NCBI RefSeq assembly: GCF_037975245.1
Contig: NC_092576.1
Location: forward strand, 40,180,111-40,244,110
Source of the DNA: Apostichopus japonicus
Taxonomy: Eukaryota > Echinodermata > Holothuroidea > Aspidochirotida > Stichopodidae
Length of the DNA: 64,000 nt
Direction: 5' to 3'
The notes beneath the pieces were generated by a model. That model had not been told where the DNA came from, made no database searches, and saw only the letters and a program-made list of their open reading frames with translations. Each line of letters begins with the position of its first letter. Positions within the stretch are counted from its first letter, which is position 1. Positions 14,143-28,450 of the stretch are shown here, piece by piece. The position numbers and the translations under genes were made by a program.

Positions 14143-14225
14143 TGGCTGGAATGATGTACATCTCTAGATTACCAGCCCAGAGCTCTACCGACATAGATCA
14201 CTGGTTCGAATCCCGTCCTAGGCAT
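14143..14225 (+). repeat. tRNA-like segment (possible SINE remnant)
   Basis: A good polymerase III B-box-like sequence, GGTTCGAATCCC, lies at about 14202-14213, preceded by a possible A-box region (AGCTCTACCGAC). No complete cloverleaf with paired acceptor ends was found, so a functional tRNA is unlikely. Confidence 0.3.
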
Positions 14226-17160
14226 TGATGTATTTACTCTCTATCCCTGCTTTTGATTCCCGAATCAGTTATCCGTTGTTCATTAACTTGTATCATATGT
14301 GCAGATGAATGAAGAATGAATGTGAAATAACATCAGAATTGCACGATGTTATTACAGGTACGATAGACCTCTAGCAACCAACGCTGTAACGTATGTCTGT
14401 TTGAAATAGACCTTAGACTTAGACTTCCTGTTAAGTACACAGATTAATAACGCATGCGCTCCACCATTAGCAGCAATAATTTATAACACGCATTCCCATG
14501 TGTTTTAGTGGAGATTATTAGCCTAACACAAGTAATCTTCTTGCTACAGTTCAGTTTTGCCCAGCAACATTTTGGTTAATTGCATTCAGGTACATGGTTT
14601 ACTTTATAACATACTGTTAAATTTAGGTCATGATAGCAATAAATGTCAGATCACCCAAAATATCATAATATAGTAATCCAGCTAACAGTCTAGTCATGGT
14701 ATGGACTGAATGACAAATCGCTTATGTATTTATTTTTATTTTATGTATTATGTACATGATCATGGTGCAATGTTGATGAAGGGACGTCATGTTTTAATAT
14801 TTCACCTTCATTTAAAGTCTACAGATGAGCTATTGTTTACGTAGCCTGGCTTTGTGTGCTAAATATATTATTTCATGGTGACAATGAATAATCATGGTCA
14901 CATGTTTTGAGTCATGAGTTGAAGGAAACTAAAAGAAAGGAAAAGTACACAGTTAGCGAAAGTGGAACCATACTGTTCTTGCATATGGCGCTACAAAGTT
15001 TAGAAAGGTAAGATACATTGAACACGATGAGCGTAAACAATGCTAGACACTTCCTTGTTTTAAATCAAAACTGTAAGTGATAAAAGGGTGTAAACAGATT
15101 ATATCCTGATTTAAATTATTAAACTGTTTAGTACTGTATTGTTAGTGTGGAACGTTAAGTCAGTCCCATGCATACGGCACAGTCGTGTATTGTAGATGGA
15201 TGTAGCCTTCATCGTAAACTAGACTTTGTCATCGGCGGGGAGTTCCAGGTGGGGGGGGGGGGTGTTGTTGTTAGCAACGCGTGAGACAAGTTTGGTCATT
15301 CTATGCATCAAACACTTGAAACTATGACAAACGGAATGAATGTTTCATTACCTATATTGAACTGCGTATTCCTGAGTTGCATCCGCTAAGTCCTTGAAGG
15401 AATAGTCCAACTGTGATTATAACATTAACAGGTTGAATAGAAAGTCAATATAGCCTCAGTTGATAACTTGTGATACTCATGTAGTTTACAGTTAATACAC
15501 GTGTCGTTCACAATTTTTCTACAAAGTGTATATATTTTATTTATACGGTAATTGAATGATTCTTTTCGTCATCGAAACTTTTTATTGCCGAAACAAATTT
15601 CTTTTTTATAGCGATAGGATTTTGCCATGTGGGTTCAGTTTCTCGTCCTTTCAATTGTTTTGTCTGAAGTTCTCATGTTGGCCTGGACTATTACATCAGC
15701 ATTACAGTTTAAGCTATCTAATGAAACATGATTTGCTATAACTATGATTTAAGTAAATTTGTATATGAAGCTTCATAGACTTAGGCTTCATTTATTCAAC
15801 CACTACAAAAACTGTGTGTCCAGGTACATCTTCCGTTGTTGCTCCGGTTTAATTTTGTATAGTTGTCGGAAACAATATATCAAATAGGCACATTCAAACG
15901 GCTGATCAATCTGTGGGTTTACACGAACGATGTTGAAATACATAACATATTATGTTGCAGCATCCAAGTAACAATATCGGACTAACTTCGGACGGTCGAT
16001 ATGACAATAAAATAACGTTATAAATATTCATATCACATAAGAAGCATTGTAGCACGTTATCTCGTGGGGAAGCGTGTGTGGCGAGTATAGGGGGCCTCGT
16101 AGTGATGACAAAAAGCGAACTAGTGCTTTTTTGTAACTTTAGTAGCAATTGGCCTGATAGTAATTTGAGAATTTCTGTCAATTAACAGCAACTGTGAACT
16201 GGATAAACTGAACTCTAAATGCATTATTTAATTTCGTCGAATATTTGTTGACCCAATCAATGTCATTTTGGAGAAGAGGGTGGGCAAGTGTGTGTGGTGG
16301 GTGGAAGGCAAGTTGGGTTGACAAAATATTGGACTGTCCACTGTCCTCTTCATAATGTATTAGGTTAACAGATTAAATAAATTGGTCGATGCAAGGTATA
16401 CCTGAACTATATTAGCTACTGACAGTTTATATATGAAAACTCAATAGCAAGCCAAGCGAAATATCATCTTCATTATAAATACATGTTTACAAATACGAAT
16501 ACATGTTTACACTTGAGTTAGATAGTCATTTAACACAACGGCAACATGCCACTGTCCATTGCAAACGAAATTTACAGTTTTACACGTAAAACCTTTTTTT
16601 TTTTTTGGTTATTCAACTTAGCCTATTGCAGTATTTGGATTGATAAAGCAATTTTTAGAATTAATACACATTAAAAAGCCCCAAACAGGCATTAACAATC
16701 CAATGAGGAATAAATAAGAAATGAGAAAAATTGAATATATACTGTGTTTTGTTATCTCGCTCAAAAGTTGAAAGGTATAATACGTTTAATGTAATAATCA
16801 TAACAAATATTGGATTTATTCCTTGGTTGAAATTTAATATTTGAAATAGAGTAAATGGGATAATATGATGGTTTTAATTATACCTTATTTAAGTCTTATC
16901 GTTATAAAGCGTGGAAATTAAAACATGTCTTAGGTATACGGCATAATTGTGGGCTGGCTGGATATTTTATATTTTGTTTTAACCTACATGGTTTTCTCTA
17001 AATGTACTGACAAAAATCAAATTTTATCATCTTCACAATAACATTTTAATATCAGGTCATCTAATATATCTTAGCGTAAGACAATTTCAACGGACTGAAT
17101 GGTTCATCGCTTATTCACTTTACATAACACAATTGTGATGAATTTACGTCAAATTCAACT
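14226..17160. other. Noncoding stretch carrying dispersed copies of a local repeat
   Basis: No exon was recognised. About 14820-15130 and 16440-16800 carry diverged copies of a noncoding unit also seen at 17161-17640, 39460-39620 and 46500-46930. Shared words include the GTCTAC.GATG.GCTATTG block and the AAGTGATAAAAGG/ACAGGATTATATCCTG block. A run of G lies at about 15250-15262. Confidence 0.45.
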
Positions 17161-18119
17161 GAAGTCTACTGATGGGCTATTGCTTACCTAGATAAAATAT
17201 TAATAGCAGAGTGGTAAATGATATATTCCATAAGATGTATAGCAGATGAGCTTCGAGTTAGATAAACATTTTACCGATAGGCAATCTACTACTGTATCAT
17301 TGCGAAACAGAAAGTCTGAATATTTCACGGGAATCTGTTATTGCATTTATCGTCTTTCATTATTGAAGTGTTTTGAATTAAGTGAACAAGTTTCAAGACA
17401 AAACTAGAAGGTTAAAATTAACATGAAAAAGAAAATCCTTTCGGAATTATGAAAGAGTTAGATAAACTGAGTGCATTCTGTGTATTTCGCTATCGACCTA
17501 CAAAACTCAGAAAGGTCGAATTCGTTAAACATAATAACAATTCTCTTATTCTTCCTAGTCAAAAATGTAAGTGATGAGGTGAAAAGGAGAAAACAGGATT
17601 ATATCCTGGTTTTAACTGCTATATCGTTTCTTTTTACATTTGTAAAGCAAGGGAAATCAATTTGGTTTCAGGTTTGCTGCACATCTTTGTGTTCTAGATG
17701 GCTGTAGGTAAGGCTTTATGAATGTGAATTTCAAACTATTCCGTTAGAGATGAACTATCTTTGTCGATATAAGGTATACCACTAAATCTAGGAATACTGC
17801 AAGAGAAATATAGTTGAGAATAGTAGACAAGGAGCATCCTTAATGTAGATCTAAATAGTACTCGATCGGTAATCAGTCGTAGTATTGATTGTATATCTTT
17901 ATATTATAATACTAATCATAACAATAATCAGAAGTAATTGTTACAAAGCTTTCAACGCGACCACAGCTATGGGAGAAACCAGCAATCGCTAATGGGTTAC
18001 AACTAAGACGTCGGGTGGCTTCAAATTCAACATTTTAACTCAAATAATGGAATCTTTGAATTTAGAAGTTCATTTCAAATGGGAAAATCGTACGTTGCTC
18101 TTTGATAAAAAAATCATAC

Positions 18120-18235
18120 CTTACTATAACTCGGCCGAGTATCGACCCCGGAACCTCCCGATTGATAAGCCTCATTGCCTCAATTGCCTGTATCCACTCT
18201 GCCACAACAACGGTTAACGTAGACCTAAATAATAA
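18120..18235 (-). repeat. tRNA-derived SINE-like insertion
   Basis: On the minus strand the sequence reads GTGGCAGAGTGGATACAGG (A-box-like) followed about 40 bases later by GGTTCCGGGGTCGATAC (B-box-like). It resembles a type II (Leu/Ser-like) tRNA with a diverged stem. It sits only in block copy A and is flanked by roughly 60-base similar direct repeats (about 17842-17900 and 18219-18275). A real tRNA gene is less likely because the acceptor ends do not pair convincingly. Confidence 0.45.
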
Positions 18236-19898
18236 TAGATTGGTATCAGTCATATCATTGTTTTATATATTTATACATATACAATGTATGGATATAAAGC
18301 TATGTTGTAATAACGAACAAAATAGTGGGAAACTGATTACGCTTCTGAAAGTCATTTACTTGTGCATTCATTATGCTGTCAATTTAGCACACAACATATG
18401 CACATTATAATATCCAGACTGAAAGAAAAATATGAATAACGCACACATGATCATGTAGTTACATGATTATTGACTACATTATGATAATATCAACTATAGA
18501 CCTATCGTAAAGATAAATACGCAATGGATACTGATTAAACCGAATGTAAAGACGATAGCTGTGAATTGTTACATCATCTAGTAGTTTACATATTAATTAT
18601 ATTATTTTCAAAAAGGATATAATACTAAGGTATTAAACATTTTCTCCATGCAAGTTATATTGAAATACGTTTTTTTTGGAACTTCGTCAATAGCTAAAGC
18701 CCACATTATTTTTGTAACGATGCTTAATGTGAAACATAACTAGTCCATCCGATACATAATAGAGCTGTTAATATATGACCATTTTCTCTAAAGTGAACTT
18801 TTATTCTAACTTTAATTGATATTCCACTCAAAAAGATTGCAACGGAGAAAAAAACAAACTGTATCCAATCGACTATATATGTGTTTTTTTGTTGAAATAA
18901 AACAACAAGCTAGAACCATCAACAACTTCTATAACTAAAATATCACCAAATGAGTGGTCAGCGATATCCATTCTCACCACCATGTTTATCAGTCAAATTA
19001 TACAGTAAGTATTCAACGCAATGTGTCTTTGGCATTAAAAAAGTACATCAAATTAGGAAAAAACAACAATAAAATTAAAACTTAAAACGTCTCAAGATTA
19101 GCATTAAGATCCTCCATTTCGTAATATTGTTGATTTTGTTTGTTTGTAAAATAGATGGATTTCAGTAGAGAATTGTTATATATCATGTATCAACAATATG
19201 GTTAGATGATAAAGGAATAATCCAAAATGGGGTACTCACAATTTAAACGTAATGACAGAATGCAATTCAGAGAAGCTTAACGTCAATATTGAACTTTAAT
19301 GCGTAGTTTACTAGAAAATAAATAATTTAAACGCATGTTTGCGTCCAGAAAGTAAAAAAAAAATCGTTTGAATCCCTCGGAGTGTAATATCTCGATATGA
19401 TTTAAATTCAACACCGTTAATTCTACATCAAAACTCGTTTCAGTCCTCATATTTGAAATAATTCTTTCGCCAAAATACAATTCTTAACATCAATGAGCAA
19501 CCAAACGTCTTTGTGCAACACTTAGAATAATATATTCTAAATAAGCCTAAATAAGTATATAATAATTCAATAAAATGCGCAATCGTCTATTCACAAAAAG
19601 CAAATTTGTTCTTATTTTTCGTTACACGAAATGTCCGAAATAACAACAAGCACGTAGTACTGAATCAGGCTTCCTTAGTTGTAGTTTTGGCGAAATAAAT
19701 CAAAATCAATTATCTTGTTTGCTCTTCTCATCAAGAAGCCATCGATTTTATAGCAATGCGGCGTATAACTGCATAATAGCTCAGACCGTTGATAGGACGT
19801 CCGTAGTTACAAACATTGTTTTTATTTCATCAAATATTGTTCTTAGGTCCATGCTAAGCTTTAACGTATAAACCACGTTATTTGAAATATTGACTTAC

Positions 19899-20228
19899 CA
19901 TATGTTGAGTAGCTCAAATTCAACCGTTGTTCTGGGTAGTAGTTGAAACCGCTACTACGACACGAAATATTTCCAGTTTCTTCAGTTATTCGCAGTGCAA
20001 ACCGTATCCATGTGTCAAAAGTGGTCTTGTTCAAAATTGCAAAGGTTGTATGGATGGTATCTGATGGTGATATTTCTTCATTGTCCACCGTAACAGAAAG
20101 ATTCACTGCAGGTCTGCTTCCAGTAGCGTAACATGATACAGGTATGGTTGTATTATAAGGTATGTCAAGTGTTTCTCCATTATCATGGTAAGAATGCCCG
20201 TCTACAATCATATATAAAGTCGGTGGAA
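19899..20228 (-). CDS. Copy A exon 2: second Ig domain
   Basis: The exon is 330 bases (110 codons), phase 1 at both ends, exactly the length of copy B exon 2. The acceptor is preceded by a long T-rich tract (poly-A on the plus strand at about 20241-20255). Confidence 0.82.
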
Positions 20229-20913
20229 CTGATGATGACAAAAAAAAAAAAAAAATTCAAAGAAAGACAATACGTTAAGGAAATAGAAGTAGAAAATTAT
20301 AATAAGGTATAGTTATTACACGTACAAAGGAACGCTTGAGGATTTCAAAATATGTTGTTTTCCTGGTCGGAGATATATCTGGTTGATCGGATAATAAATT
20401 AACCTAGTTTGTTTAGTGCACAACATTTAACAAGTACAAATCGTAACTTAAACAATTATCCCCAACCGAACCCATCATATCTGCCTCAATAAGAAAATAA
20501 CATTGTGAAAATTTAACTTGGAATGATATATCTGCGGTGGCGTACTGACGACGTGACAACACAAACTACTACAAACCTTCAACGTCTACGAAATACGTTG
20601 ACAAAATCTCCTGGTTCCTGATACATTCGTACTTTCCAATATTCAGCAGCGATATCGGCTGGATGTATACTGACTTATTGTGTAGTAATTGCAAACTCTC
20701 TCTTAAGTCGCTACGCACTAAGAAATCTTCCACAAATAGAATTTGTTCTTGAAAATTCCACTCAATTTTGTTGTCTTTCTCAGTGTTACAACCATTAAGA
20801 AAGACCGACCCATTCACTGTTTTTGTGTAATAATATACACTAGGAGGAATTTCAGCGTATGCCATGTTAAGGATAGGAAAAACTTGCAGACATACGTAGA
20901 TAATAGCTCCCAT
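19899..20913 (-). CDS. Two-exon Ig-domain protein, receptor-like (copy A)
   Basis: Exon 1 (20577-20913) begins at ATG with a signal peptide (MGAIIYVCLQVFPILNMAYA). It encodes a V-like Ig domain with Cys in FLNGC, Trp in KIEWNF and the YEC of GKYEC. It ends at a phase 1 GT site. Exon 2 (19899-20228) follows an ATCAG acceptor and encodes a second Ig domain starting VPPTLYM, with Cys in PVSCYA and NISCR and several N-glycosylation sites. It ends STYG at a phase 1 GTAAGT donor. Both frames and all splice sites are intact. Reading through the exon 2 donor would add about a dozen codons and stop, giving a secreted protein. No membrane, stalk or kinase exon was recognised downstream, so the 3' end is unknown. 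It is related to the 5' part of the pseudokinase receptor at 51951-63548. Confidence 0.8.
20577..20913 (-). CDS. Copy A exon 1: signal peptide and V-like Ig domain
   Basis: The start ATG sits in the context AGAAAAGTAACATGG, conserved in copy B (AGAAAAGTAATATGG), which supports this start. The exon is 337 bases and ends VDVEG at the donor GTTTGT, in phase 1. Confidence 0.8.
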
Positions 20914-21300
20914 GTTACTTTTCTGAAGTATTGCGTTATATAAAGAGCATGTTCCTAATGTGAGTTGAACAATCGGTACAATGCTGACAAAAGCAACGTT
21001 GACTTAGCTTGTAATTGTGTGCACTCATTAAGGTACGGATGCCGGTTAGTTCTCTCACAGAAATAATTTTAAACGAATTAAACTCGTCCAGATACTTCTC
21101 TATTACATCACAGTACATTTGTTTGCTATGTATTGTACATTTAAAAGATGATTCTAATTCGGTTCCGTATAGACAGACCCTTTGGGAGTACGAACAGACG
21201 ACTCTTCTTGATTAGAAGTATAAATTATTCGGCACTTGATATGTAGAAAATCGCAATTCATTAGAATTAGCATGTTGTCATGAAGAAAAAAAAGTCGTCA

Positions 21301-23122
<1,822 letters not shown>

Positions 23123-23179
23123 TCCACTCGTCATCCTTGCTTAACTGTCCTAAACAAAATAGAGAGATTAGATGGGGCA

Positions 23180-23867
23180 TGATCTGTTGAGCGGGGCTTG
23201 ATGATTTTGAGTGGAGTTTGTATAATCTAGAAGTCTTAAACTACTGGCAACTGTAATTCAGTTCAACATGTTTAGCGACAGAAAACTCAATAAAAATAAT
23301 GATTATTACTATGCAAATTGCATACAACGTTGTTATTTTTACTGAGCTTTTAGGGCAGTAAGCTGAAAACATCGAAGTTATAATTTGGCAAACCCCTATT
23401 GAGACTTTAAGTAGGCCTCCTACTAAGTTTATATAAAGTATCCATTTTCTACACATTGCTATTCACAACTTCTTGCTATTACATTGAAATAATAAAAAAT
23501 GGCCTAATGGGAAACTTATGATATGTAGTATGGAATATAGAATATCCTTAAAAACGAGAACATATGAAAATACTAACAAAATAGAGTTGACCAATGCAGT
23601 TCTGACTGATCGGTCAATAAAAACGCAATTTCAAAAGTTTGAGTAGAAGATTAATATTAACATAAGCTTAAGAATGTAATAAAGATATTTGGATGGAAAG
23701 AATGGATTAGCAGAACAAAGTGTCTTCAAATATTTCGTAAGCGTCCCCTAACTTCATCTGAAGTATCCCTTTTCTCCACTTTGCTAAATAATGCTATACA
23801 ATTGAAAAGAAACTAATGGCCTAATGGGAAACTTATGACATGTAATATGGTATTAACATTTTGGGGT
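23180..23867. repeat. Local tandem duplication interrupted by an RTE element
   Basis: GGCCTAATGGGAAACTTATG occurs at about 23502 and again at about 23818, with similar flanks on both sides. The first unit continues to GTTGACCAATGCAGTTCTGA (about 23586). The second unit stops at about 23860, and its continuation (GTTGACAAATGCAGTTCTGA, about 28472) appears on the far side of the RTE element. The right half of the second repeat was therefore displaced by the insertion. Confidence 0.65.
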
Positions 23868-24351
23868 ATAGGGGGCTCTGGATAGAGATAGCATCTTTGG
23901 TTTCTGGTTGCTGCATTCCACTGGTTCAGCGGGATGGACAGACCTCTGGTTCTCACCCATCTCCCGATCCCTCTCACGTGTGGCTCCTAGCGCCATACCC
24001 TGGAACACAGCCTCAGCAGGCGGGCTAAACTACGTGAGGGGGTGTTGTTTTCGCTACATCACAGGGCCGACGAGCTACCCTGTCGGCCAACGACCAGGGC
24101 GGTCGGTTCCAGATCTGACTCAACGACTAAGCGAACGTGACTGAGGGCGATCCACTATTTTCCGTGGACCTCGGCTGTCAATCAACAGCTTTGAGGGGAG
24201 ATAGGCGCCACCATGCTGTATACAAGCCCACTGAAAAGACATGATGAAAAAGCCTAACATTACCATGCCGTATCGGTCAAGGCCCGGATGAACAGCGACT
24301 GCGCGTTCCACTGACTCACTCCAGGATGGACATGGTAAGTGGACTACTGAA

Positions 24352-24774
24352 GTGAAAAACGCTCTTAAACTACCAACGAGGGGTGCCACAATAGGCAAGT
24401 GGAATGTCCGTACCATGTATGCCTGCGGAAATATTCACGAGCTGACCCATGAACTACAGCGCTACCACTGGGACATAATTGGGCCCTCTGAAGTCAGATG
24501 GACAGGGATTGGAGAAACGATAACCGAAGAAGGACACAAGATTTGGTTCTCCGGAAAGGAAAAGAAACATCACTACGGGGTCGCCTTCATTGTTCGGAAG
24601 GAGAGTGCAAACAGTGTCATTAGGTGCACTCTCATCTCTAGCATGACCATATCCATCATAAAACCACACAGCATGACCATCATCCGGGTCTATGCACCAA
24701 CTCTCTCCAACCTCACAAGCTCTCCAGATCTGCAACCTGGCATTCACCCAATGGAAGAGTTCACACCAGATTGA
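24352..24774 (+). pseudogene. RTE endonuclease domain
   Basis: This is 140 codons without a stop. The N-terminal part matches the AP-endonuclease fold start (WNVRTM) and the Glu-containing EVRWTG motif that helps bind the metal. The later catalytic part (GSDHYLV, near 24836-24856) is in a different frame after a stop, so the gene is broken. Confidence 0.8.
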
Positions 24775-25753
24775 CTTTGATTCAAATCCAGCATAAACAA
24801 AGCCAAGACCAGAACCTTCCCTGGCGCTGACATCGGAAGCGACCACTATCTCGTCCCCATGTCATTCAAGATGAAACTGAAGGCCAAACGCACCCTCAAG
24901 AGTCTGCGCATCCGTTTTGATCTAGAAAAGCTGAGGAACCCTGATGTTGCCCAGGTATTCCAGTCCCAAGTCGGAGGGAAGTTTGCAGCATTAAACCTGC
25001 TTGATGTGACGTAGACTCGCTTGCTAACAACATCAAGGACGTTCTACAAACCACTGCCGACTCTGTACTGGGTAAATACCGGAAGAAAATCCAAACATGG
25101 GTTACATATGAAATCCTTGAACTCTGGAATAAGAGGCGAGTGCTGAATGGGGAAAGGAATATGGGCGAGAAGGCACGAATGCAGTACCAACAGATGAACA
25201 ATGCGATAAGGAAAGGAATGAAATCAGCAAAGGAAGGATGGATCTAGAAACGATGCAGTGCTATTGAGCGCGACATGAAGACAGGGAACAGCAAACATGC
25301 CTATAACACCCTCAAAGCCGTCACTAAACCTACACAACCATAGGCAGCCATCATCGAGGACAGAGACAACAAGGATGTTCTGAAGAGATGGACTAAGTAC
25401 TGCAACGACCTCTACAATTACGAGCTAAATCCTGTCATCGGCATACTGCAGAACCACCAACAACCCCCCCCCCCCCCCCAACGGAGGACCAAGGCCAGAC
25501 CGGAACGGATGGTAATAGCTCTGCGGGATGGGAGGACAGTCTGACTGTATTGAAAGCCAAGATTGAAGCAGCTATACACAGCCTAAAACCAGGTAAATCT
25601 CCAAGAGTGGACAAAATACCATCTGAGTTGTTGAGAGGAGTTAACCATGGCCCTAACTGCCCTCTGTCAGACGATCTGGGAGGAGAAGAAATGGCCCAAT
25701 GAGTGGGATGAAATCACTGGTGATACCACTACCGAAGAAGGGAAACTTAGGCG

Positions 25754-26300
25754 TTGTCAAACCTACAGGACCATAAGCCTGATAAGCCACCCAGCAAGAT
25801 AATGCTTCGTGTGATTCTATACCGACTAAACTCCAATGCCAAGGACTTACTATCTGAAGAAAAGGCAGGTTTCAGAGCTAGTCGGAGCACCACCGAGCAA
25901 ATTTTCAACTACAGGGTACTTACTGAGAAACATCTCCAGCATCAGCGCGACCTTTGCTACAACTTCATCGATTTCAAAAAGCCCTTCGCCAGAGTCTGGC
26001 ATGATGGCCTTTGGCATGTCCTCAGAGAATTCAACATCGATTAAAGACTTGTTCAAGTCATCCATTCACAGTACAGTCACTCTAGCAGTGCAGTTCTTCT
26101 GAACAACCAGCTAGGAGAGTTCTTCCAGACAACTTAGGGTGTTCGACAGGGCTATCTACTTTCTCAAGTTCTTTTCAACTTATTCCTCGAAAGAACCATG
26201 CAGGAAACTCTCCAAGACCACCATACCTCTATCCCCATTGGTGGACGGCCAATCTGCAATCTTCGGTGTGCTGCTGATATAGACATGATGGGAGGCAACA
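25754..26300 (+). pseudogene. RTE reverse transcriptase, palm fragments
   Basis: AGFRASRSTTEQIFNYRVL is the conserved RT block before the palm. Downstream shifts carry the YNFIDFKKPFARVWHDGLW block, where an intact element has a catalytic Asp in FxDF+KAFD; here it is FIDFKKPFA, so the second position is altered. A later reading with CAADIDMMGG corresponds to the YADD box (ADD changed to ADI) just before the TTAA insertion. Confidence 0.75.
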
Positions 26301-26304
26301 TTAA

Positions 26305-27762
26305 AGTGGCCATGGCACGAAGATTTCAACTTCCTGTCTTTTGGGGATCCATCTAAGCATGCTCTCTTGAGTATATATCAACCATTCTGCCAGTAAAAAA
26401 AAATGATTTTTTCTTTCGAAAATTGAAATTTAATTTATCCTCTTCGGGCTTGAAAAGTTCGTTCTGCTGAAAATTTTCCTAATCTCCTGACGTCATGTGA
26501 CGTTATGTTATAAACAGGATTCGGCTCTCGCTGATTTCCCAACACATATCATACTTACAGTACGACAAGTGTACAGAAATACACAAAACAATCGATAACG
26601 AGTGGGCGCGAAATCAGATCGAAATTTCCCGTGGAATGTCAGATTTAGAACCAAATGCGGCAACCGAAGTTCAAAGTGATAGTGGTTCTTCACAAGGTAG
26701 TGAAATTGAGCTATAATTAGATTCCCCTTTCTCAAATTCGAAGCAGAGAGTGAAGGCAATGATCATGCCAATATTGAACCGAACGTTGAGAGTGGACCTG
26801 AGGTGTTAAAACCGTATCAGTTCGAGCCTGTTAAACGAGCCGAAATTGAAGCTCCACAACATATGGAAGAACAAACCCGTTCGGAACTATTGCAAGGAAC
26901 ATACAACGTGGTAAGAATTTATTAACGAAGCATTTGAAACAAAATCCAGTCCATTGTGTGCATGTGTTGTTGGAATTCTCGGAACTCCCTGAACCGTATT
27001 GTACGTTGTGCTACGGTGATTTACAACCCATATGTACAATGTGTTGGCTATGTATTCATATACATGAACAAGGATCGCCACTTGCCTATTGGAGGTTTTC
27101 TGTTCTCCAACCTGGTCTACGGAGTTTTTGATGTGGAATACTTGATAGAAGAACTACTCGTTTACGTCGACCCGCTAAAGCCCATTTGTTTTATTTCGTA
27201 AAAAAAGGAAGGGTCGTAGTATGCTTCCGTGAAGTCTTCGCTACATACGAAGCCGTATACTGGCTAGGCCCAGTGAATAAGCGCTAGTGTTGTGCACTAA
27301 CTTTATCATAATTACCGTGTTTTTTTCGTCCTTCGGCCGTCGATGAAGGCTTATTGCTATATGCGTTGTTATGATATTTGTGCAGCCCCCAACAAAACAA
27401 CGGACCGGCATTTCTCTCGGATATTTTACATGTTCTAAAACAAACTTGAAATTTCTAGCAATATAGCGTAATACAGTGGTTGTTCTCTCAGTGAAAATGT
27501 GCGTATATGTGTGACGGTAAGATCGTCGCGCATCCGGTACGTGCCTGGGCTTGGCACTTGTGTTCCTAACATGACGTCATCATTGTCTTATTTTGAAGTC
27601 GCATTTTCAGATATCTATTTTCGGATGCGAATATTAAAACGTAAATTTCTAATTAGTCCTTGAGGTTTACAAGGTGATGAGGATAGTTTTGTACATAGAT
27701 TTTCTCATAGATTCAGAGGAAGTTACTCTTGATTAGTTGTATTTTTTGGTTTCACGGCCTCT
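26305..27762. mobile_element. TTAA-flanked DNA transposon inserted in the RTE element
   Basis: The element is bounded by TTAA on both sides (26301-26304 and 27763-27766). Its ends are inverted: AGTGGCCATGG at the left, and AGAGGCCGTGA on the reverse strand at the right. Removing the element and one TTAA restores the RTE reading from MMGGN to LGDLTNK in frame with the expected spacing, which proves an insertion. Inside are short frames, for example one starting MSDLEPNAATEV near 26637, without a transposase I recognise. TTAA targets are known for piggyBac and some Kolobok elements, but these ends are not typical of either, so the family is left open. Confidence 0.75.
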
Positions 27763-27769
27763 TTAACTA

Positions 27770-28440
27770 GCTCGGAGACCTCACCAACAAACGTGCTACA
27801 ACAGCGGACAAATTTAGCATGGAAATCAGCACAGAGAAATCGGAAGTCCTAGTGAACAGCAGGAACAACATCAATGCTCATATCACTATAAACAACGAGG
27901 CTGTAAAGGAAGTATCCAGCTTCAAATACCTGGGAGTGACTCTGACCCAAAATGGCAGATCTGCAAAAGAAATCCGAATTCGGATTGCCTCAGCGACAGT
28001 AGCAATGACCTGGCGAGACATGGACACTTCTGGCTGAAAGCGAAAGGCGAATCCAGGCTTTCGAGACCAAATGCCTGTGAAAAATGCTCCGCATCATATT
28101 CACCGACCTTAAGACCAACGATTATGTTCAAGAAACGGTCGGAGTCCCGGTGGGCCCTCATGAACCACTCCTGTCAACATTCAACGCCGGAAAGTGGCGT
28201 GGTTTGGCCACGTCACCAGACATGACAGCCTCTCCAAGATAATACTCCAGTGTACTGTGGAGGGCTGTCGCAGAAGTGGACGCTAGAGGAGAAACTGGTC
28301 CGACAACGTGAAGGACTGGACCGGCTTGGACATGCCAGACCTGCTCGCCACAGCTGCTTACAGATCTCCATGGAGGACGATGTCAGCTTCGACCGTCATG
28401 TCGCCCCCATGTCGCCCCGAAGACTTCACAGTCATGGGAC
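27770..28440 (+). pseudogene. RTE reverse transcriptase, C-terminal fragment
   Basis: MEISTEKSEVLVNSRNN and VSSFKYLGVTLTQNGRSAKE are the RT thumb-side blocks of RTE elements. The end of the element at about 28430-28450 is GTCATGGGACTGAGTGAGTG, a common 3' end style in this group. The frame breaks at about 28035 and continues shifted. Confidence 0.8.
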
Positions 28441-28450
28441 TGAGTGAGTG

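Larger units (their letters stand above)
17161..21300. repeat. Duplicated block, copy A (partner 39450-42900)
   Basis: Exonic and noncoding sequence is collinear with 39450-42900. Examples are CTGAAAGTCATTTACTTGT with CACACAACA shortly after (18343-18400 and 40096-40145), and TCATTTCGTGTCGTAG-like Ig exon sequence on the reverse strand. Copy A has an extra segment of about 0.3 kb at 17.9-18.2 kb with a tRNA-like element that copy B lacks. The match is interrupted by small indels and point changes, so the duplication is not recent. Confidence 0.7.
23868..28450 (+). mobile_element. RTE-type non-LTR retrotransposon, degenerate
   Basis: An apurinic endonuclease domain (24385-24774) begins IGKWNVRTM and contains IIGPSEVRWTGIGE and HHYGVAFIVRKE, typical of RTE-like elements often annotated as craniofacial development protein 2-like. 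Broken RT segments follow at 25560-26300, including SEEKAGFRASRSTTEQIFN (RT fingers/palm). After an unrelated insertion at 26305-27762, the RT C-terminus resumes (27770-28040) with MEISTEKSEVLVNS and FKYLGVTLTQNG. Stops, frameshifts and a long C run near 25460-25475 show that it is dead. Its flanks are two halves of one repeat, which defines the insertion limits to within about 20 bases. Confidence 0.85.

Noticed and set aside
14143-14225. Functional tRNA gene
   Set aside because: Only a B-box-like stretch is good; no full cloverleaf or paired acceptor stem is visible. The same applies to 18120-18235 and 50005-50082.
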